A stretch of DNA of 64,000 bases. It comes from CBDFHC01 sp965247585. GTDB lineage: Bacteria > Chloroflexota > Dehalococcoidia > Lucifugimonadales > GCA-2712585. Of the stretch, positions 1 to 8,352 are shown in pieces (positions within the stretch are counted from its first letter, which is position 1; every line of letters begins with the position of its first letter). Both the position numbers and the translations under genes were made by a program. The stretch spans positions 248,001 to 312,000 of the forward strand of contig CBDFHC010000002.1 of assembly GCA_965247585.1 (NCBI GenBank), written 5' to 3'. Below the pieces are notes generated by a model, which saw only the letters and a list, made by a program, of their open reading frames with translations, was not told the origin of the DNA and did no database searches.

Positions 1-241
1 CGGGGCGCTGGGAACGGTGTTGTCAGGGCCAATAATTAACCATCCACAAGCGGGAATTCTGACCACCGAGGTGATCCAGAAGCGACCCGTGGTGATAAAT
101 GACGGAATAGCCATCCGGTCCATGATGAACATTTGCCTCGCCTTTGACCATCGAGTGCTGGACGGGCTCGAGGCCGGCCAGTTCCTTCAGTCGATGAAGC
201 GGCGGCTGGAGAACGTGGGTCCGGATACACCGGTCTACTGA
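1..241 (+). CDS. 2-oxoacid dehydrogenase acyltransferase (E2), C-terminal end, 5' truncated by window
   Basis: Only the last ~80 residues are visible. They carry the end of the E2 catalytic domain, with PIINHPQAGIL and then FDHRVLDG, the HxxxDG-type active-site motif of lipoate-dependent acyltransferases. The enzyme moves an acyl group from the lipoyl arm to CoA in a pyruvate or branched-chain dehydrogenase complex; the substrate cannot be told from this end. The lipoyl-transfer gene lipB starts 7 bases downstream on the same strand, so the E2 and the enzyme that helps supply its cofactor are probably cotranscribed. The open frame runs off the left edge. Confidence 0.9.
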   Translation, partial: GALGTVLSGPIINHPQAGILTTEVIQKRPVVINDGIAIRSMMNICLAFDHRVLDGLEAGQFLQSMKRRLENVGPDTPVY

Positions 242-248
242 GCGCAAT

Positions 249-944
249 ATGATAGTGTGCCACGTGGCCAACCTTGGCCGTATTGATTATCTGAGCGCCT
301 GGGAGCTACAGAAAGACCTGGTCCGTCAGGTCTCACGGAACGAGAGACTCCCGGTGCTGCTCCTGCTGGAGCACCCCCACGTCTATACCGTTGGGCGCCG
401 AGGGGATAGGAGTCAGGTGCGGCTGGACACGGCGGGGCTGGAGCGGTTGGGTGTAGCGCTTTATGAAACGGACAGGGGCGGACAGGTAACGTACCACGGG
501 CCGGGACAGCTAGTTGCCTATCCCATTATCAACCTAAGGGCCTGGGGAGGCCCGCTGAAGTACGTACGGGTGTTGGAACAGGTTATGGTTCGTACCCTGG
601 CGGACTACGGGATAGCCGCCGGACTGGTGGATGGTCTAACTGGGGTGTGGGTGGAAAACGCCAAGGTTGGGGCAATTGGGGTGAAGATCAGCGGCGGCGT
701 AGCGCATCATGGGTTGTCCCTCAACGTAGCGCCGTGCCTGGATTACTACCGGCATATTGTTCCGTGCGGCATTGAGGACCGGGAAGTCACCTCAATGGCT
801 AAGCTGCTGGAACGGACGCCCGACCAGGAGATGGTGGAATACAGCTTGCAGTACCATTTCGGAAAGCTGATGGAGCTTCAGATGGTGGAGATAGAAGCTA
901 AGTATCTGGCCGAGCCTCAGGCCATCACCCCAACGAATCGCTGA
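249..944 (+). CDS. lipB: Octanoyltransferase (lipoate-protein ligase B)
   Basis: A 231-residue protein of normal LipB length. It transfers octanoate from acyl-ACP to the lipoyl domains of 2-oxoacid dehydrogenases and the H protein, the step before LipA. Visible signatures are GGQVTYHGPGQLVAYPI (residues ~77-93), the lysine region KVGAIGVKISGGVAHHG (~138-154) and the cysteine in VPCGIEDREVTS (~175), the Cys/Lys pair used in catalysis. It directly follows the E2 gene with a 7-base gap, matching its role in lipoylating that complex. No lipA is seen in the window. Confidence 0.95.
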   Translation: MIVCHVANLGRIDYLSAWELQKDLVRQVSRNERLPVLLLLEHPHVYTVGRRGDRSQVRLDTAGLERLGVALYETDRGGQVTYHGPGQLVAYPIINLRAWGGPLKYVRVLEQVMVRTLADYGIAAGLVDGLTGVWVENAKVGAIGVKISGGVAHHGLSLNVAPCLDYYRHIVPCGIEDREVTSMAKLLERTPDQEMVEYSLQYHFGKLMELQMVEIEAKYLAEPQAITPTNR

Positions 945-992
945 TTAGGCGCACCGGCTTTGATCTGACCTATGGGCCGGGGCGGGCGGAAC

Positions 993-1436
993 TTACTCCT
1001 GCCGAATAGTAGCCTGAATGGTTGTGTCCGGGGTCGCCACGGCGACCGAGCCGTAGAGGGGTCAACGCCGTTTGTAGGTCTCAACCAGGTCATCTGCCTG
1101 CTGGTGGTCCACACCGGTGAGGTCAAAGTGCATACGGACGCGCTCAAACACCGAATGGACCTGGTGCACGGTGTCCAGGTTACGAGTACCGTCCAAAGAG
1201 ACTTCGATGCGCCGCAGTGGGATTTCTTTCTCGCGGGCCAGCCGCTCCAGCATGAGGGCGGCGCAAGAGGTGAGACCGGAGAAGAACGCCTCGCCGGCGG
1301 TAATGGCTTCGTTGGGGCCACCAGCGTAGTCCGGATCGTCAATAACGAAATGGTTAGAGCGAACGCTGGTGATACAGCGGCCCGGGGTGCCGGCGCTGTA
1401 GGAGCGGACGGAGGTTGTGTGGAACCTATCAGGCAT
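993..1436 (-). CDS. OsmC-like peroxiredoxin-type protein with in-frame TGA at the second catalytic Cys (probable selenoprotein)
   Basis: The frame from ATG 1436 stops at TGA 1062-1064 after 124 residues. It continues in the same frame for 22 more codons to TAA 993-995, reading PLYGSVAVATPDTTIQATIR... after the TGA. OsmC proteins use two cysteines, the first in a helix motif (here GLTSCAALML, Cys58) and the second at about residue 125 before a proline and a hydrophobic strand. The TGA is codon 125, exactly there, and the downstream residues look like a normal OsmC C-terminus. A hairpin of bacterial SECIS shape follows (1032-1047). Most likely product: a 147-residue OsmC/Ohr-family thiol peroxidase with selenocysteine at 125. 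Alternatives are a recent Cys-to-stop mutation or a sequencing error (TGC/TGT to TGA). No sel genes are in view. Confidence 0.75.
1032..1064 (-). promoter_or_regulatory. Candidate bacterial SECIS element with its UGA codon
   Basis: Reading the minus strand, TGA (1064-1062) is followed by 14 bases, then a perfect 6-bp stem GGTCGC / GCGACC (1047-1042 and 1037-1032) closing a CGTG tetraloop (1041-1038). The loop starts 21 bases after the UGA and has G as its second base. Known bSECIS elements place a small apical loop roughly 16-37 nt downstream of UGA with a G among the first two loop bases, so spacing, loop size and G all fit. The hairpin lies inside the coding sequence, as expected in bacteria. 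Confidence 0.6.
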
Positions 1437-1453
1437 GGCGAGCCTCCATTTGT

Positions 1454-2704
1454 TTAGTTAAGGGCTCTCGATATTAATTCGCCCAGAAGCCAACCGACAC
1501 CGGCCGCGGCGGCGCCAATGGTCAGAATTTCAAGACCTTGCAGGATGGGCGAACGTTTCACCAGGCGGCCTTTGGCGGTGCCCAGGGCGAAAAGGGCTCC
1601 CAGGGCGCCAGCAACGGAGACGCCGGTGCCTATCCCACCCTCGATGAAGAAGTAGGGAACGATGGGAATCATAGCGGCCACAACATAGGTGCTACCCATC
1701 GCCAGGGCGTCTTTCACCGGATTGGATGCCAGGTCAGGATCGATTCCAAGTTCCTTTTCCACCAGGGTACGCAGCCAGAGGTCCCTATCCGAGGCGATGT
1801 GCTCGGCCATTTCCCGAGCTTCGTGGTAGCTCATTCCCTGCTGGTGGTAGAGGAAGACCAGTTCCGCCATCTCCTCGGCGGGGTTCTCTTCCAGCTCACG
1901 GGCTTCATTCTCGATTTCGGCCTGGAATACCTCTTTCTCCGCTTTGGAGCCGAGGTAGGTGCCGGTGCTCATGGATATCATGCCAGCCAGCGCGCCAGCC
2001 AAGCCGGCGATGATGACGGTGGTCTTGTCCGGAACGGCGGCAGAGATGGCGGTCACCAGCGCCACGGTGCTCATGAGACCGTCCTGGGCACCGAAAACCA
2101 CCTCTCTGATGCGGCCGAAGGATGCGACGCGCCAGCGCTCCCGTTCAACCTCCATGACGGCCTGAGGGAAATCAGACTCGACCTGGGAGATGTGGGTTTG
2201 GTCGTGGCGGCCGTCCGTGGGGGGGACCGGCTCGTCGCCGGGAATTTCGATGCGAATGGGAGGGGCGAGGGCAGGAGGTTCTACAGTGCCGATCCTGCCA
2301 AGTTTGGCGTTGAGGTCGTCGGTGGCCTGCATGAAGGCCTCGAGGTGGTGACGCTCCCGGTCCATGGCCACGGTGAAGGCCCGGGCGGCGTCGCGGCGGC
2401 CATCGTCCAGGGCATCGCGAATCATACGCGGGTAGCGGCTGGAGATTTCCTTGGCTTCCCCCTGAGTGACGGTCTCCAGGTTCTCCAGGGTGGTCTTAAT
2501 GGCGCTGGCGGTCCGGAGGTGGTTGATGCCGTGGATGTTTTCCGCGCCAGCGGACTCCTGGAAGATCTGTGCGATCTCAGGGTGACCCTCTTCCATGGCC
2601 TTGGCGGCGAAGGCGTTGTATTTAAGCAGAGCCATCGCCTCGCTGATGATGGCGTTCCACAGGTTGCGCTCCGTTTTGGTAAGGGTGATTTCTTCTTTTC
2701 TCAT
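1454..2704 (-). CDS. Ferritin-like domain fused to VIT1/CCC1-family membrane transporter
   Basis: About 416 residues from ATG 2704 (an upstream in-frame ATG at 2749 would add 15). The first ~150 residues form a rubrerythrin/ferritin-like helical bundle with carboxylate-His pairs (ENIHGIN, RERHHLEAF). After a ~50-residue linker comes a VIT1 membrane domain starting FGRIREVVFGAQDGLMSTVA, with the acidic helical insert (EVFQAEIENEARELEENPAEE split over two stretches) and hydrophobic segments to the C-terminus. The family moves Fe2+ or Mn2+ across membranes; the fused ferritin-like part probably binds iron. Its product likely handles iron/oxidative stress, which fits the neighbouring OsmC-like peroxidase (17-bp gap to 1436, same strand). 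Confidence 0.8.
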   Translation of the reverse strand: MRKEEITLTKTERNLWNAIISEAMALLKYNAFAAKAMEEGHPEIAQIFQESAGAENIHGINHLRTASAIKTTLENLETVTQGEAKEISSRYPRMIRDALDDGRRDAARAFTVAMDRERHHLEAFMQATDDLNAKLGRIGTVEPPALAPPIRIEIPGDEPVPPTDGRHDQTHISQVESDFPQAVMEVERERWRVASFGRIREVVFGAQDGLMSTVALVTAISAAVPDKTTVIIAGLAGALAGMISMSTGTYLGSKAEKEVFQAEIENEARELEENPAEEMAELVFLYHQQGMSYHEAREMAEHIASDRDLWLRTLVEKELGIDPDLASNPVKDALAMGSTYVVAAMIPIVPYFFIEGGIGTGVSVAGALGALFALGTAKGRLVKRSPILQGLEILTIGAAAAGVGWLLGELISRALN

Positions 2705-2958
2705 AACAATGTCTCTAACTAGGAACCGGATGGAACTGTCTTGCAACATACTCTAGCATAGGCAGGTTCCCCAACTCACGCCAGCGGCGCCGGGGTGCAG
2801 CGCCAGCGGGATGCGGCTTCCCAAGCTTGGGGTATAATACCGGCGGCTAAGACGGCCCAACGGCGGCATGGCGGCTATCGGCCGGCGAGGCGGTGGCACC
2901 AAGCGAGCCTGGCGGAGGCCGCGGTACATTGGTATCTTCTCCACAGCAGGACAGTGAG

Positions 2959-3771
2959 ATGAGACTACGCAAACTTGCCAACCTGGATGTGAGCGCCATA
3001 GGCATGGGGAGCGCACAGACATTCGACGTGACGGACACGGCTTCTCTGGCGGTCCGGAAAGAGATAATGGACCGGTGCGTCTCAGAGGGTGTCACTTTTA
3101 TAGACACCTCTCCCATGTACGGGCGGGCCGAATGGGCGCTCGGCGAGGTGATGGGCGCGCATCGGGACAGGTTCCAACTAGCGACCAAGGTGTGGTGCTC
3201 CGGCGCGGATACCGCCAGAGGGCAGATTTCCAGGTCTTTTGAGTTGCTGAAGACGGACCATATCGAGGTGATGCAGATCCACAATCTGGTGGACTGGAGA
3301 ACGCATTTGCCGTACCTGGAGGAGCTGAAGGCGGAAGGAACGATCGGTCTCATAGGCGTGACTTACGGTTACCCGGACAAGCTTCCGGAGATGATGGACC
3401 TGATGAACACCCGGCGGATTGACACCATCCAGATATCGTATAACGTCAAGGACCGGGCGGTGGAAGAGCGGGTGCTGCCCCTGGCGCAGGAACTGGGGAT
3501 AGGTGTGATAGTCATGCGGCCCACGGGCAAGGGCGGACTGGTGAAGGAGCTGAAAAAGAAGCCTGACGTGGGACCGTTAACGGAGGTTGGGATAGAGACG
3601 TGGGGACAGGCGTTGCTGGGATGGCTGCTGGGGGACCCGCGGGTGTCTGTGCCGATCCCGGCGACGACACGGCCGGACAGAATAATGGAGAACGCGGCGC
3701 CTGGAAATATTGAACCGCTTCCCCCGGAGCTGCGGCGCTACGTAGAAGAAGAGACGGACCGGTGCATCTGA
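2959..3771 (+). CDS. Aldo/keto reductase family protein (copy 1 of tandem pair)
   Basis: 270 residues from ATG 2959, chosen because AGGA sits about 6 bases upstream; an in-frame ATG at 2893 would add 22 unconserved residues. An (alpha/beta)8 AKR-type protein: FIDTSPMYGRAE carries the Asp/Tyr active-site pair, LATKVW the strand with the catalytic Lys, and MQIHNLVDW the His region. VIVMRPTGKGGLV and SVPIPATTRPDRIMENAA form the NADPH-binding end. The shortened C-terminus is usual for small AKRs that act on unknown carbonyls. Upstream, TATAAT at 2833-2838 is a possible -10 box without a convincing -35. The next gene is a close paralogue. Confidence 0.85.
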   Translation: MRLRKLANLDVSAIGMGSAQTFDVTDTASLAVRKEIMDRCVSEGVTFIDTSPMYGRAEWALGEVMGAHRDRFQLATKVWCSGADTARGQISRSFELLKTDHIEVMQIHNLVDWRTHLPYLEELKAEGTIGLIGVTYGYPDKLPEMMDLMNTRRIDTIQISYNVKDRAVEERVLPLAQELGIGVIVMRPTGKGGLVKELKKKPDVGPLTEVGIETWGQALLGWLLGDPRVSVPIPATTRPDRIMENAAPGNIEPLPPELRRYVEEETDRCI

Positions 3772-3870
3772 GCCGCTAGGAGTCAGGTGAGCCTACCGGG
3801 TCCGCAGGTGATCTCCGGTGGGACAAGCACCCAGCACTCAGAAAAACAGATGGATGAGGAGGCCGACTAG

Positions 3871-4686
3871 ATGGAAACTCGTATGCTGGTGGATTTGTTG
3901 GCGCCGGTTATAGGCATGGGTAGCGCCACTACGTTCAACGTGGAGGACGAGGCCGGCCTGGCGGTGCGGCAAGAGATCATTGATAACTGTATCGAGTCCG
4001 GATCAAAGTTTATCGACACCTCACCGATGTACGGCAGGGCGGAGCCGGCGCTGGGTGTTGCCATGAAGGGGCGGGTAGACCAGTTGCAGCTCGCCACAAA
4101 GGTGTGGGCCGTAGGGCCAGAGTCAGGGCGGAGGCAGATTGCCCGATCGTTCGAGCTGCTGGGCACCGAGCACATCCACCTGTTTCAGATTCACAACATG
4201 GTGGACTGGCGAACTCATCTGCCCTACCTGGAGGAACTGAAGGAGCAGGGGAAGATAGACCTGATTGGAATAACCTATACTTTCCCCAACGGCCTGCCGG
4301 AGATGGCGGAGATCATGAAGACTCGCCGGGTAGACACGATTCAGGTGTCTTACAACGTGCTGGAGCGAGAGGTGGAGGAGGAGATTCTCCCGCTGGCAGA
4401 TGAGCTGGGGATGGGGGTGCTCATAATGCGGCCGCTGGGCTCCGGGGGCCTTGCTAAGGGATTGAAGCGAGAGCCGGACCTGTCACCACTAAAGGAGCTT
4501 GGAATCACCACATGGCCCCAGGCCCTGCTGGCTTGGTGCCTGGCAGACCCCAGGGTGGACGTGTTAATTCCAGCGACGACCCGACCGGAACGGGTGCTGG
4601 AAAACGCGGCGGCGGGCTCATTTGAGCCGTTGACGCCTGAGATCCGAGAGCACATCGTCTCCGAGGCGCAAAGGTGTCTGAACTGA
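3871..4686 (+). CDS. Aldo/keto reductase family protein (copy 2 of tandem pair)
   Basis: 271 residues. It shares the upstream gene's layout along its whole length: IGMGSATTFNVEDEAGLAVR, FIDTSPMYGRAEPALG (Asp/Tyr), LATKVWAVG (Lys), FQIHNMVDWRTHLPYLEEL (His) and LIPATTRPERVLENAAAGS (cofactor end). The two are clearly products of a tandem duplication. It lacks the first ~10 residues of the sister protein, starting METRMLVDLLAPVIGMGS. Both enzymes probably reduce small carbonyls with NADPH; the substrate is unknown. It is 99 bases downstream of copy 1 on the same strand, so cotranscription is likely. Confidence 0.85.
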   Translation: METRMLVDLLAPVIGMGSATTFNVEDEAGLAVRQEIIDNCIESGSKFIDTSPMYGRAEPALGVAMKGRVDQLQLATKVWAVGPESGRRQIARSFELLGTEHIHLFQIHNMVDWRTHLPYLEELKEQGKIDLIGITYTFPNGLPEMAEIMKTRRVDTIQVSYNVLEREVEEEILPLADELGMGVLIMRPLGSGGLAKGLKREPDLSPLKELGITTWPQALLAWCLADPRVDVLIPATTRPERVLENAAAGSFEPLTPEIREHIVSEAQRCLN

Positions 4687-4726
4687 CGCGTATACGCTGT
4701 TTGTACCCAGCTCGCCAATAGGCCAC

Positions 4727-4782
4727 GGTAGGGACCCGCAATAGAGAAGACCCTACCGCCCGGACAGACGGCACCGGGCGGT
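4727..4782. terminator. Two overlapping hairpins between convergent genes
   Basis: GGTAGGG (4727-4733) pairs with CCCTACC (4751-4757). ACCGCCCGG (4755-4763) pairs with CCGGGCGGT (4774-4782) across a 10-base loop. The two stems share 4755-4757, so they exclude each other. The site lies between convergent genes ending at 4686 (+) and 4868 (-). No U-tract follows, so intrinsic termination is not certain. Confidence 0.4.
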
Positions 4783-4867
4783 CAACTCCAAGCGAAGGGG
4801 AAGCTGAGATTGCGCCGGCTGCCATGTGCGGCAATGGCGCCGAGGTAAACGCCAACGGTGGCGGCGT

Positions 4868-5188
4868 TCAGCTAGCCTGGGGGGCGAAGTCTGGAGCCAG
4901 CATGATTTGGTCCCGCATTTTTACAATGAGGGGCTGTACCCTGGGGACGTACTCTCCGAACCAGCGTGGGTCCGCTTCCACCTCAGCTTTGGCCTTTTCC
5001 ATGTGGGCCAGGCTCTGATATGCCCAGACGTGAATGACCTGGTTCAACTCGCCGATGACGGTGTGAAACCAGGCGGCGAGCTCGACCCCGTGATCCTTCC
5101 GGATGGGCAGGCCAACTTCTCTAACCGCTTTCATATACTCCGGGACCTTTCCCGGATGGAAGTTATAGATTCGAACATCGTATATCAA
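4868..5188 (-). CDS. NIPSNAP family protein
   Basis: 106 residues, a dimeric ferredoxin-like alpha/beta barrel fold of the NIPSNAP family: it begins IYDVRIYNFHPGKVPEYMK and has the conserved tail region of the domain (ADPRWFGEYVPRVQPLIVK). The start is TTG at 5188, with GGGAGG five bases before it; no ATG occurs earlier in frame. Members often sit beside catabolic genes and some act on small aromatic or unsaturated compounds, but no specific reaction can be given. It stands alone between the AKR pair (convergent) and the GDPD gene. Confidence 0.8.
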   Translation of the reverse strand: MIYDVRIYNFHPGKVPEYMKAVREVGLPIRKDHGVELAAWFHTVIGELNQVIHVWAYQSLAHMEKAKAEVEADPRWFGEYVPRVQPLIVKMRDQIMLAPDFAPQAS

Positions 5189-5318
5189 GGCATCCTCCCT
5201 GGGGTTTATTGCTACCTAATCGGGCCGCTGATGGGCCAGAGCGAAGCTAACAGCCACCCCGGATGCTGTCAAGCAGGGGGCGGGGCAAAGGGGGTAAGCA
5301 CTCAATTGGGGTGCGCCC

Positions 5319-6101
5319 TCACAGCTTTTGCCGAACCAACTCGGTCAGACGGTCGGTGACCACGCCGTCCAGGCGCATACGGGCCAACTGGTCCAAGTCC
5401 CGGCCCGCGTCTTCGTCCCAGGCGAGAACTGGCTTGCCCTGACGGTGGAAGTGGGCCAACACTTTTGGGTTGAAGGTGTCCAGGTCCGGGTCCATCCAGT
5501 GGGTGTTGGCAAAGGGACTGAGCCAACGGCCGCTGATGGGAAAGGGGTGCTTGGCGCACCAGATGTAGCCGCGGCGGGCCCTGGGCTCCATGAGACGAAG
5601 CACGAAGAGGGCCACGGGGTTGAAGCTGGTGACCTGGGTGGCTTCCCAACGATCGAAGCGCCGCAGGACGTTGACCACGGCGGAGACGAGGGGTTTTACG
5701 CCCCAACCACGGACCTTCAATTCCACAGCGGTGAGGAAATGGGCAGGGAGCGCGTCAAAGACCTCAGCCAAGGTAGGGACCTGGACGCCTTTGAATTGGG
5801 GTTGGAACCAGGACCCGGCGTCCAGCGACTTCAGCCGGTCCACTGTGAAGGCGCCCACGGCCCCCTTGCCGTTGGTGGTGCGGTCCACCCGACGGTCGTG
5901 CATGACCACGGCGACGCCATCTTTGGAAAGCCTGACGTCCATCTCCACACCGTCGGCGCCGACCTGGTGAGCCTTGACGAAGGCCTCGATGGTGTTTTCC
6001 GGGGCGGACTCCACAGCGCCGCGATGGGCGATTATTAGCGGGGTGTCCAGGCTGCCGGGCGCTATGCCCCAGGACCCAGCGGGCGGCGAATGGTCCCTCA
6101 T
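5319..6101 (-). CDS. Glycerophosphodiester phosphodiesterase (GDPD) family protein
   Basis: 260 residues with the GDPD TIM-barrel signatures: IIAHRGAVESAPENTIEAF (first catalytic His-Arg and ENT), GVEMDVRLSKDGVAVVMHD (metal-binding E/D and second His) and VDRTTNGKG. The enzyme cleaves glycerophosphodiesters to sn-glycerol-3-phosphate and an alcohol. Later conserved parts include AVELKVRG and VLAWDEDAG near the C-terminus. No signal peptide is obvious, so it is probably cytoplasmic. A PAP2 gene lies 41 bases upstream on the same strand, so the two probably form a phospholipid-turnover unit. The exact start is uncertain. Confidence 0.88.
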   Translation of the reverse strand: MRDHSPPAGSWGIAPGSLDTPLIIAHRGAVESAPENTIEAFVKAHQVGADGVEMDVRLSKDGVAVVMHDRRVDRTTNGKGAVGAFTVDRLKSLDAGSWFQPQFKGVQVPTLAEVFDALPAHFLTAVELKVRGWGVKPLVSAVVNVLRRFDRWEATQVTSFNPVALFVLRLMEPRARRGYIWCAKHPFPISGRWLSPFANTHWMDPDLDTFNPKVLAHFHRQGKPVLAWDEDAGRDLDQLARMRLDGVVTDRLTELVRQKL

Positions 6102-6142
6102 TATGCCGGTGTTGCGGTGAGAGGAGGTCCGACGTTGGACAT

Positions 6143-7000
6143 CTAAGGGGAATCAGCCCTGTGGCCAAAACCGGTAATGCGACGCCGCCAAACACTGGGC
6201 CGCCCCGGCAGGGGAAGGCGAGGCTGATAGTAGATGGAACGCAGAAATTGCCAAATTCTCGCCGCCAGACCGAGTTGGATAAACATCTTGTAAATGAGGT
6301 AAGAAACCAACATTACGGCGGCGCCCACAATTGCATCTAATATGTAGTGGTTGGCTGTTATGGTGATGGCAAACAGGGTCAGGGTGGGATAGAGGATCCC
6401 GAGAGCCTTAAGCAGCAAACTGCCCTGCCGGAAGAAAAGGACGCCAAATACCACGGTCCAGGCAAAATGGAGACTGGGCATGGCGGCGAAGGCATTGTAG
6501 TAGCTGGCCATCTCGCGTCCGGCGTACCAGGTGGGGCCGTAAATAGCGAAGGTGTCAACAAAACCGTGGTGTTCCATCATTCTGGGCGGCGTAAGGGGAA
6601 AGAGGGAGAAGATAATCAGCGCCACGCCAAAACTAAGGAGGATGATGCTTCGGTAGTAGAAATACTTGTCCCTGTCGAACAGGTAGTAGATGAGGGCGGT
6701 GGTCAGGACTATGGGTAAAAAGGTAACGATATATATCCAGTCGAAAAGGGTGATCAGCCACCCGGCGGTGTCAATGGCCCAACGGTGCCAACCGGACTCC
6801 CAGAAAAAGCCGAGTCTGGACTCCAAGGAAATGAGCCGTTCGGCGTTCGCGGTGGCAACGCCGCCAATGTCGGGGGCGATAGCCTGCCTGAGGATCATGT
6901 AGACGAAATAAGCGCCCACAATGAGAACCAGCTCACGGACGTGGGCAATGGCGCCGGTACGGGCGGTGAACTTGGACGCTAACAAACTAGCGGTAGCCAT
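6143..7000 (-). CDS. PAP2-superfamily membrane phosphatase / inositolphosphotransferase-like protein
   Basis: 285 residues with about six hydrophobic segments. The acid-phosphatase signature appears as MPSLHFAWTVVFG and ANHYILDAIVGAAVM, which carry the catalytic histidines; the first motif upstream (LTPPRMMEHHGFVDT) is the variant seen in inositol phosphorylceramide synthase/AUR1-like members of PAP2. The protein probably removes or transfers a phosphate head group on a lipid in the cytoplasmic membrane. It lies upstream of the GDPD gene on the same strand. The N-terminus (ATASLLASKFTARTG) is short and cytoplasmic before the first helix. Confidence 0.8.
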   Translation of the reverse strand: MATASLLASKFTARTGAIAHVRELVLIVGAYFVYMILRQAIAPDIGGVATANAERLISLESRLGFFWESGWHRWAIDTAGWLITLFDWIYIVTFLPIVLTTALIYYLFDRDKYFYYRSIILLSFGVALIIFSLFPLTPPRMMEHHGFVDTFAIYGPTWYAGREMASYYNAFAAMPSLHFAWTVVFGVLFFRQGSLLLKALGILYPTLTLFAITITANHYILDAIVGAAVMLVSYLIYKMFIQLGLAARIWQFLRSIYYQPRLPLPGRPSVWRRRITGFGHRADSP

Positions 7001-7110
7001 TTGATGAATAGTCTACCTCACCGCCAAGTGACGGCGGAACCGGTGTAGGTGACGGGGAAACGGGCACTAAAGAGTGCTTTGTAGAATGTACAGAAAAGTG
7101 GCTTTCGAAA

Positions 7111-8352
7111 TCAACCCATACGGGAGGATGATTTTTCCGGTACGGCTTCGATTTCTGTCCTGGCAACGGAGGGACCGGTGCCGTTGCGATGAATCTGCAC
7201 GGGATGGCTCCGGTTTTTGGCCGCTTTGCTCTCAAGGTAAACGCTGCAATTAAGGCAGCCAACGTTTTCCGTAGTGGCAGTGGCACCGTTAAACAGGTCC
7301 CTGGCGGACCGGTAGTGAGCGTTGTTCCAGATGTCTTTTAGGGGGTGGGTGTTGACGCTACCGCAATCGTCTTTCGCGTCCGTCAGGTAACAACAGGGAG
7401 CGTAACCGCCGTCCCAGTTGACCACGGCGCTGCGCCACAGGCGCCAACAGCGCTTTCCGCTTTCGGCGTAGGGCTTGTCAAAGGGCTGCTCTCGCCGGAA
7501 GTCCTCGGCGGCCCTGGGGAGCCAGCGCTGAGCCAATTCCCTGTCAGTCTCGCCATGAGGAAAATCCACCTTCTTAAAAACGATGTTGTCCACACCAAGC
7601 TCTCGAGACAGGCGCCGAGCTTCAGCAACTTGATGCTCGTTCTGGCGCATGACGATAAACTGCCATTCGATGTAGGGTGAACTGGAATTGAGCTCTCGCT
7701 TCTTTTGGACCAGGAGGCTGACGTTTTCCAACACCCGTTCCAGGCGTCCGCCGACGCGATAGACTTCGTACACGTCTTGAGTGGTGCCGTCCAAGGATAC
7801 GATGAGCACGTCAAGCCCTGAGCGTATAAGGGATTCGGCCATAGCAGGAGTAAGGGGTTTGTTGAGGTTCGAGCTGATCATAGTGGCGATGTTGGCTTTG
7901 TTTGCGTACGCCACGAAGCGGTCGATATCCTTATTAAGGAACGGCTCTCCCCAGCTATAGAGGCTGGGCCAGATGCAGTGGCTCTTGATCTGGTCAACTA
8001 CCTTAGTGTAGTCGTCAAAGTGCATGGTGCCTTTGTCCCGGTTGATGTTCCCCAGTCCGGTGTGGCACAGGGGGCATTTGAGCTGGCAAATATTGGTGGT
8101 GTCTACTTCCCACTCATACGGCAGGCCCCAAACCTTGGTGCGGCCCAGACGGAACTGTACTTCAATGCTCCAGAAGTTGAAGAACTTTCTCCAGCTCCAG
8201 TGGCGCAGGGCCACCTTCAAACGCTGAAAGAGACGGCCGCCGGGAAAAGATCCAACGGTGGAGCCGTTGACCTGAAGGGTCCGTTCCAGGAGCCAGGGAG
8301 ACCGTACTACGAGTGTCGACGCCAGTGCCAAAGCGGCGTTACCCTTCAGCAC
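7111..8352 (-). CDS. Radical SAM / SPASM-domain protein
   Basis: 413 residues. The radical SAM cluster motif NICQLKCPLCHTG (CxxxCxxC, residues ~93-105) follows an ~85-residue amphipathic N-terminus. A SAM-binding GEPFLNKDI-type stretch and VLIVSLDGTT follow. The C-terminal SPASM-type cysteines are GKRCWRLW, YAPCCYL, DDCGSV and GCLNCSVY, giving a second iron-sulfur site. The layout matches SPASM enzymes that modify peptides or lipid/sugar substrates; the substrate is unknown. It is preceded by a ~300-base gap and followed by the PAP2/GDPD pair on the same strand (110 bases). Confidence 0.85.
   Translation of the reverse strand: MLKGNAALALASTLVVRSPWLLERTLQVNGSTVGSFPGGRLFQRLKVALRHWSWRKFFNFWSIEVQFRLGRTKVWGLPYEWEVDTTNICQLKCPLCHTGLGNINRDKGTMHFDDYTKVVDQIKSHCIWPSLYSWGEPFLNKDIDRFVAYANKANIATMISSNLNKPLTPAMAESLIRSGLDVLIVSLDGTTQDVYEVYRVGGRLERVLENVSLLVQKKRELNSSSPYIEWQFIVMRQNEHQVAEARRLSRELGVDNIVFKKVDFPHGETDRELAQRWLPRAAEDFRREQPFDKPYAESGKRCWRLWRSAVVNWDGGYAPCCYLTDAKDDCGSVNTHPLKDIWNNAHYRSARDLFNGATATTENVGCLNCSVYLESKAAKNRSHPVQIHRNGTGPSVARTEIEAVPEKSSSRMG

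Noticed and set aside
917..1342. 141-codon minus-strand frame overlapping the OsmC-like gene
   Set aside because: Out of frame with the OsmC homology and without protein-like features; the in-frame TGA explanation fits better than a frameshift into this frame.
1538..2722. 394-codon open frame on the plus strand
   Set aside because: It is the complement of the ferritin/VIT1 gene, is rich in Gly, His and Asp as antisense frames of GC-rich genes are, and matches no family.
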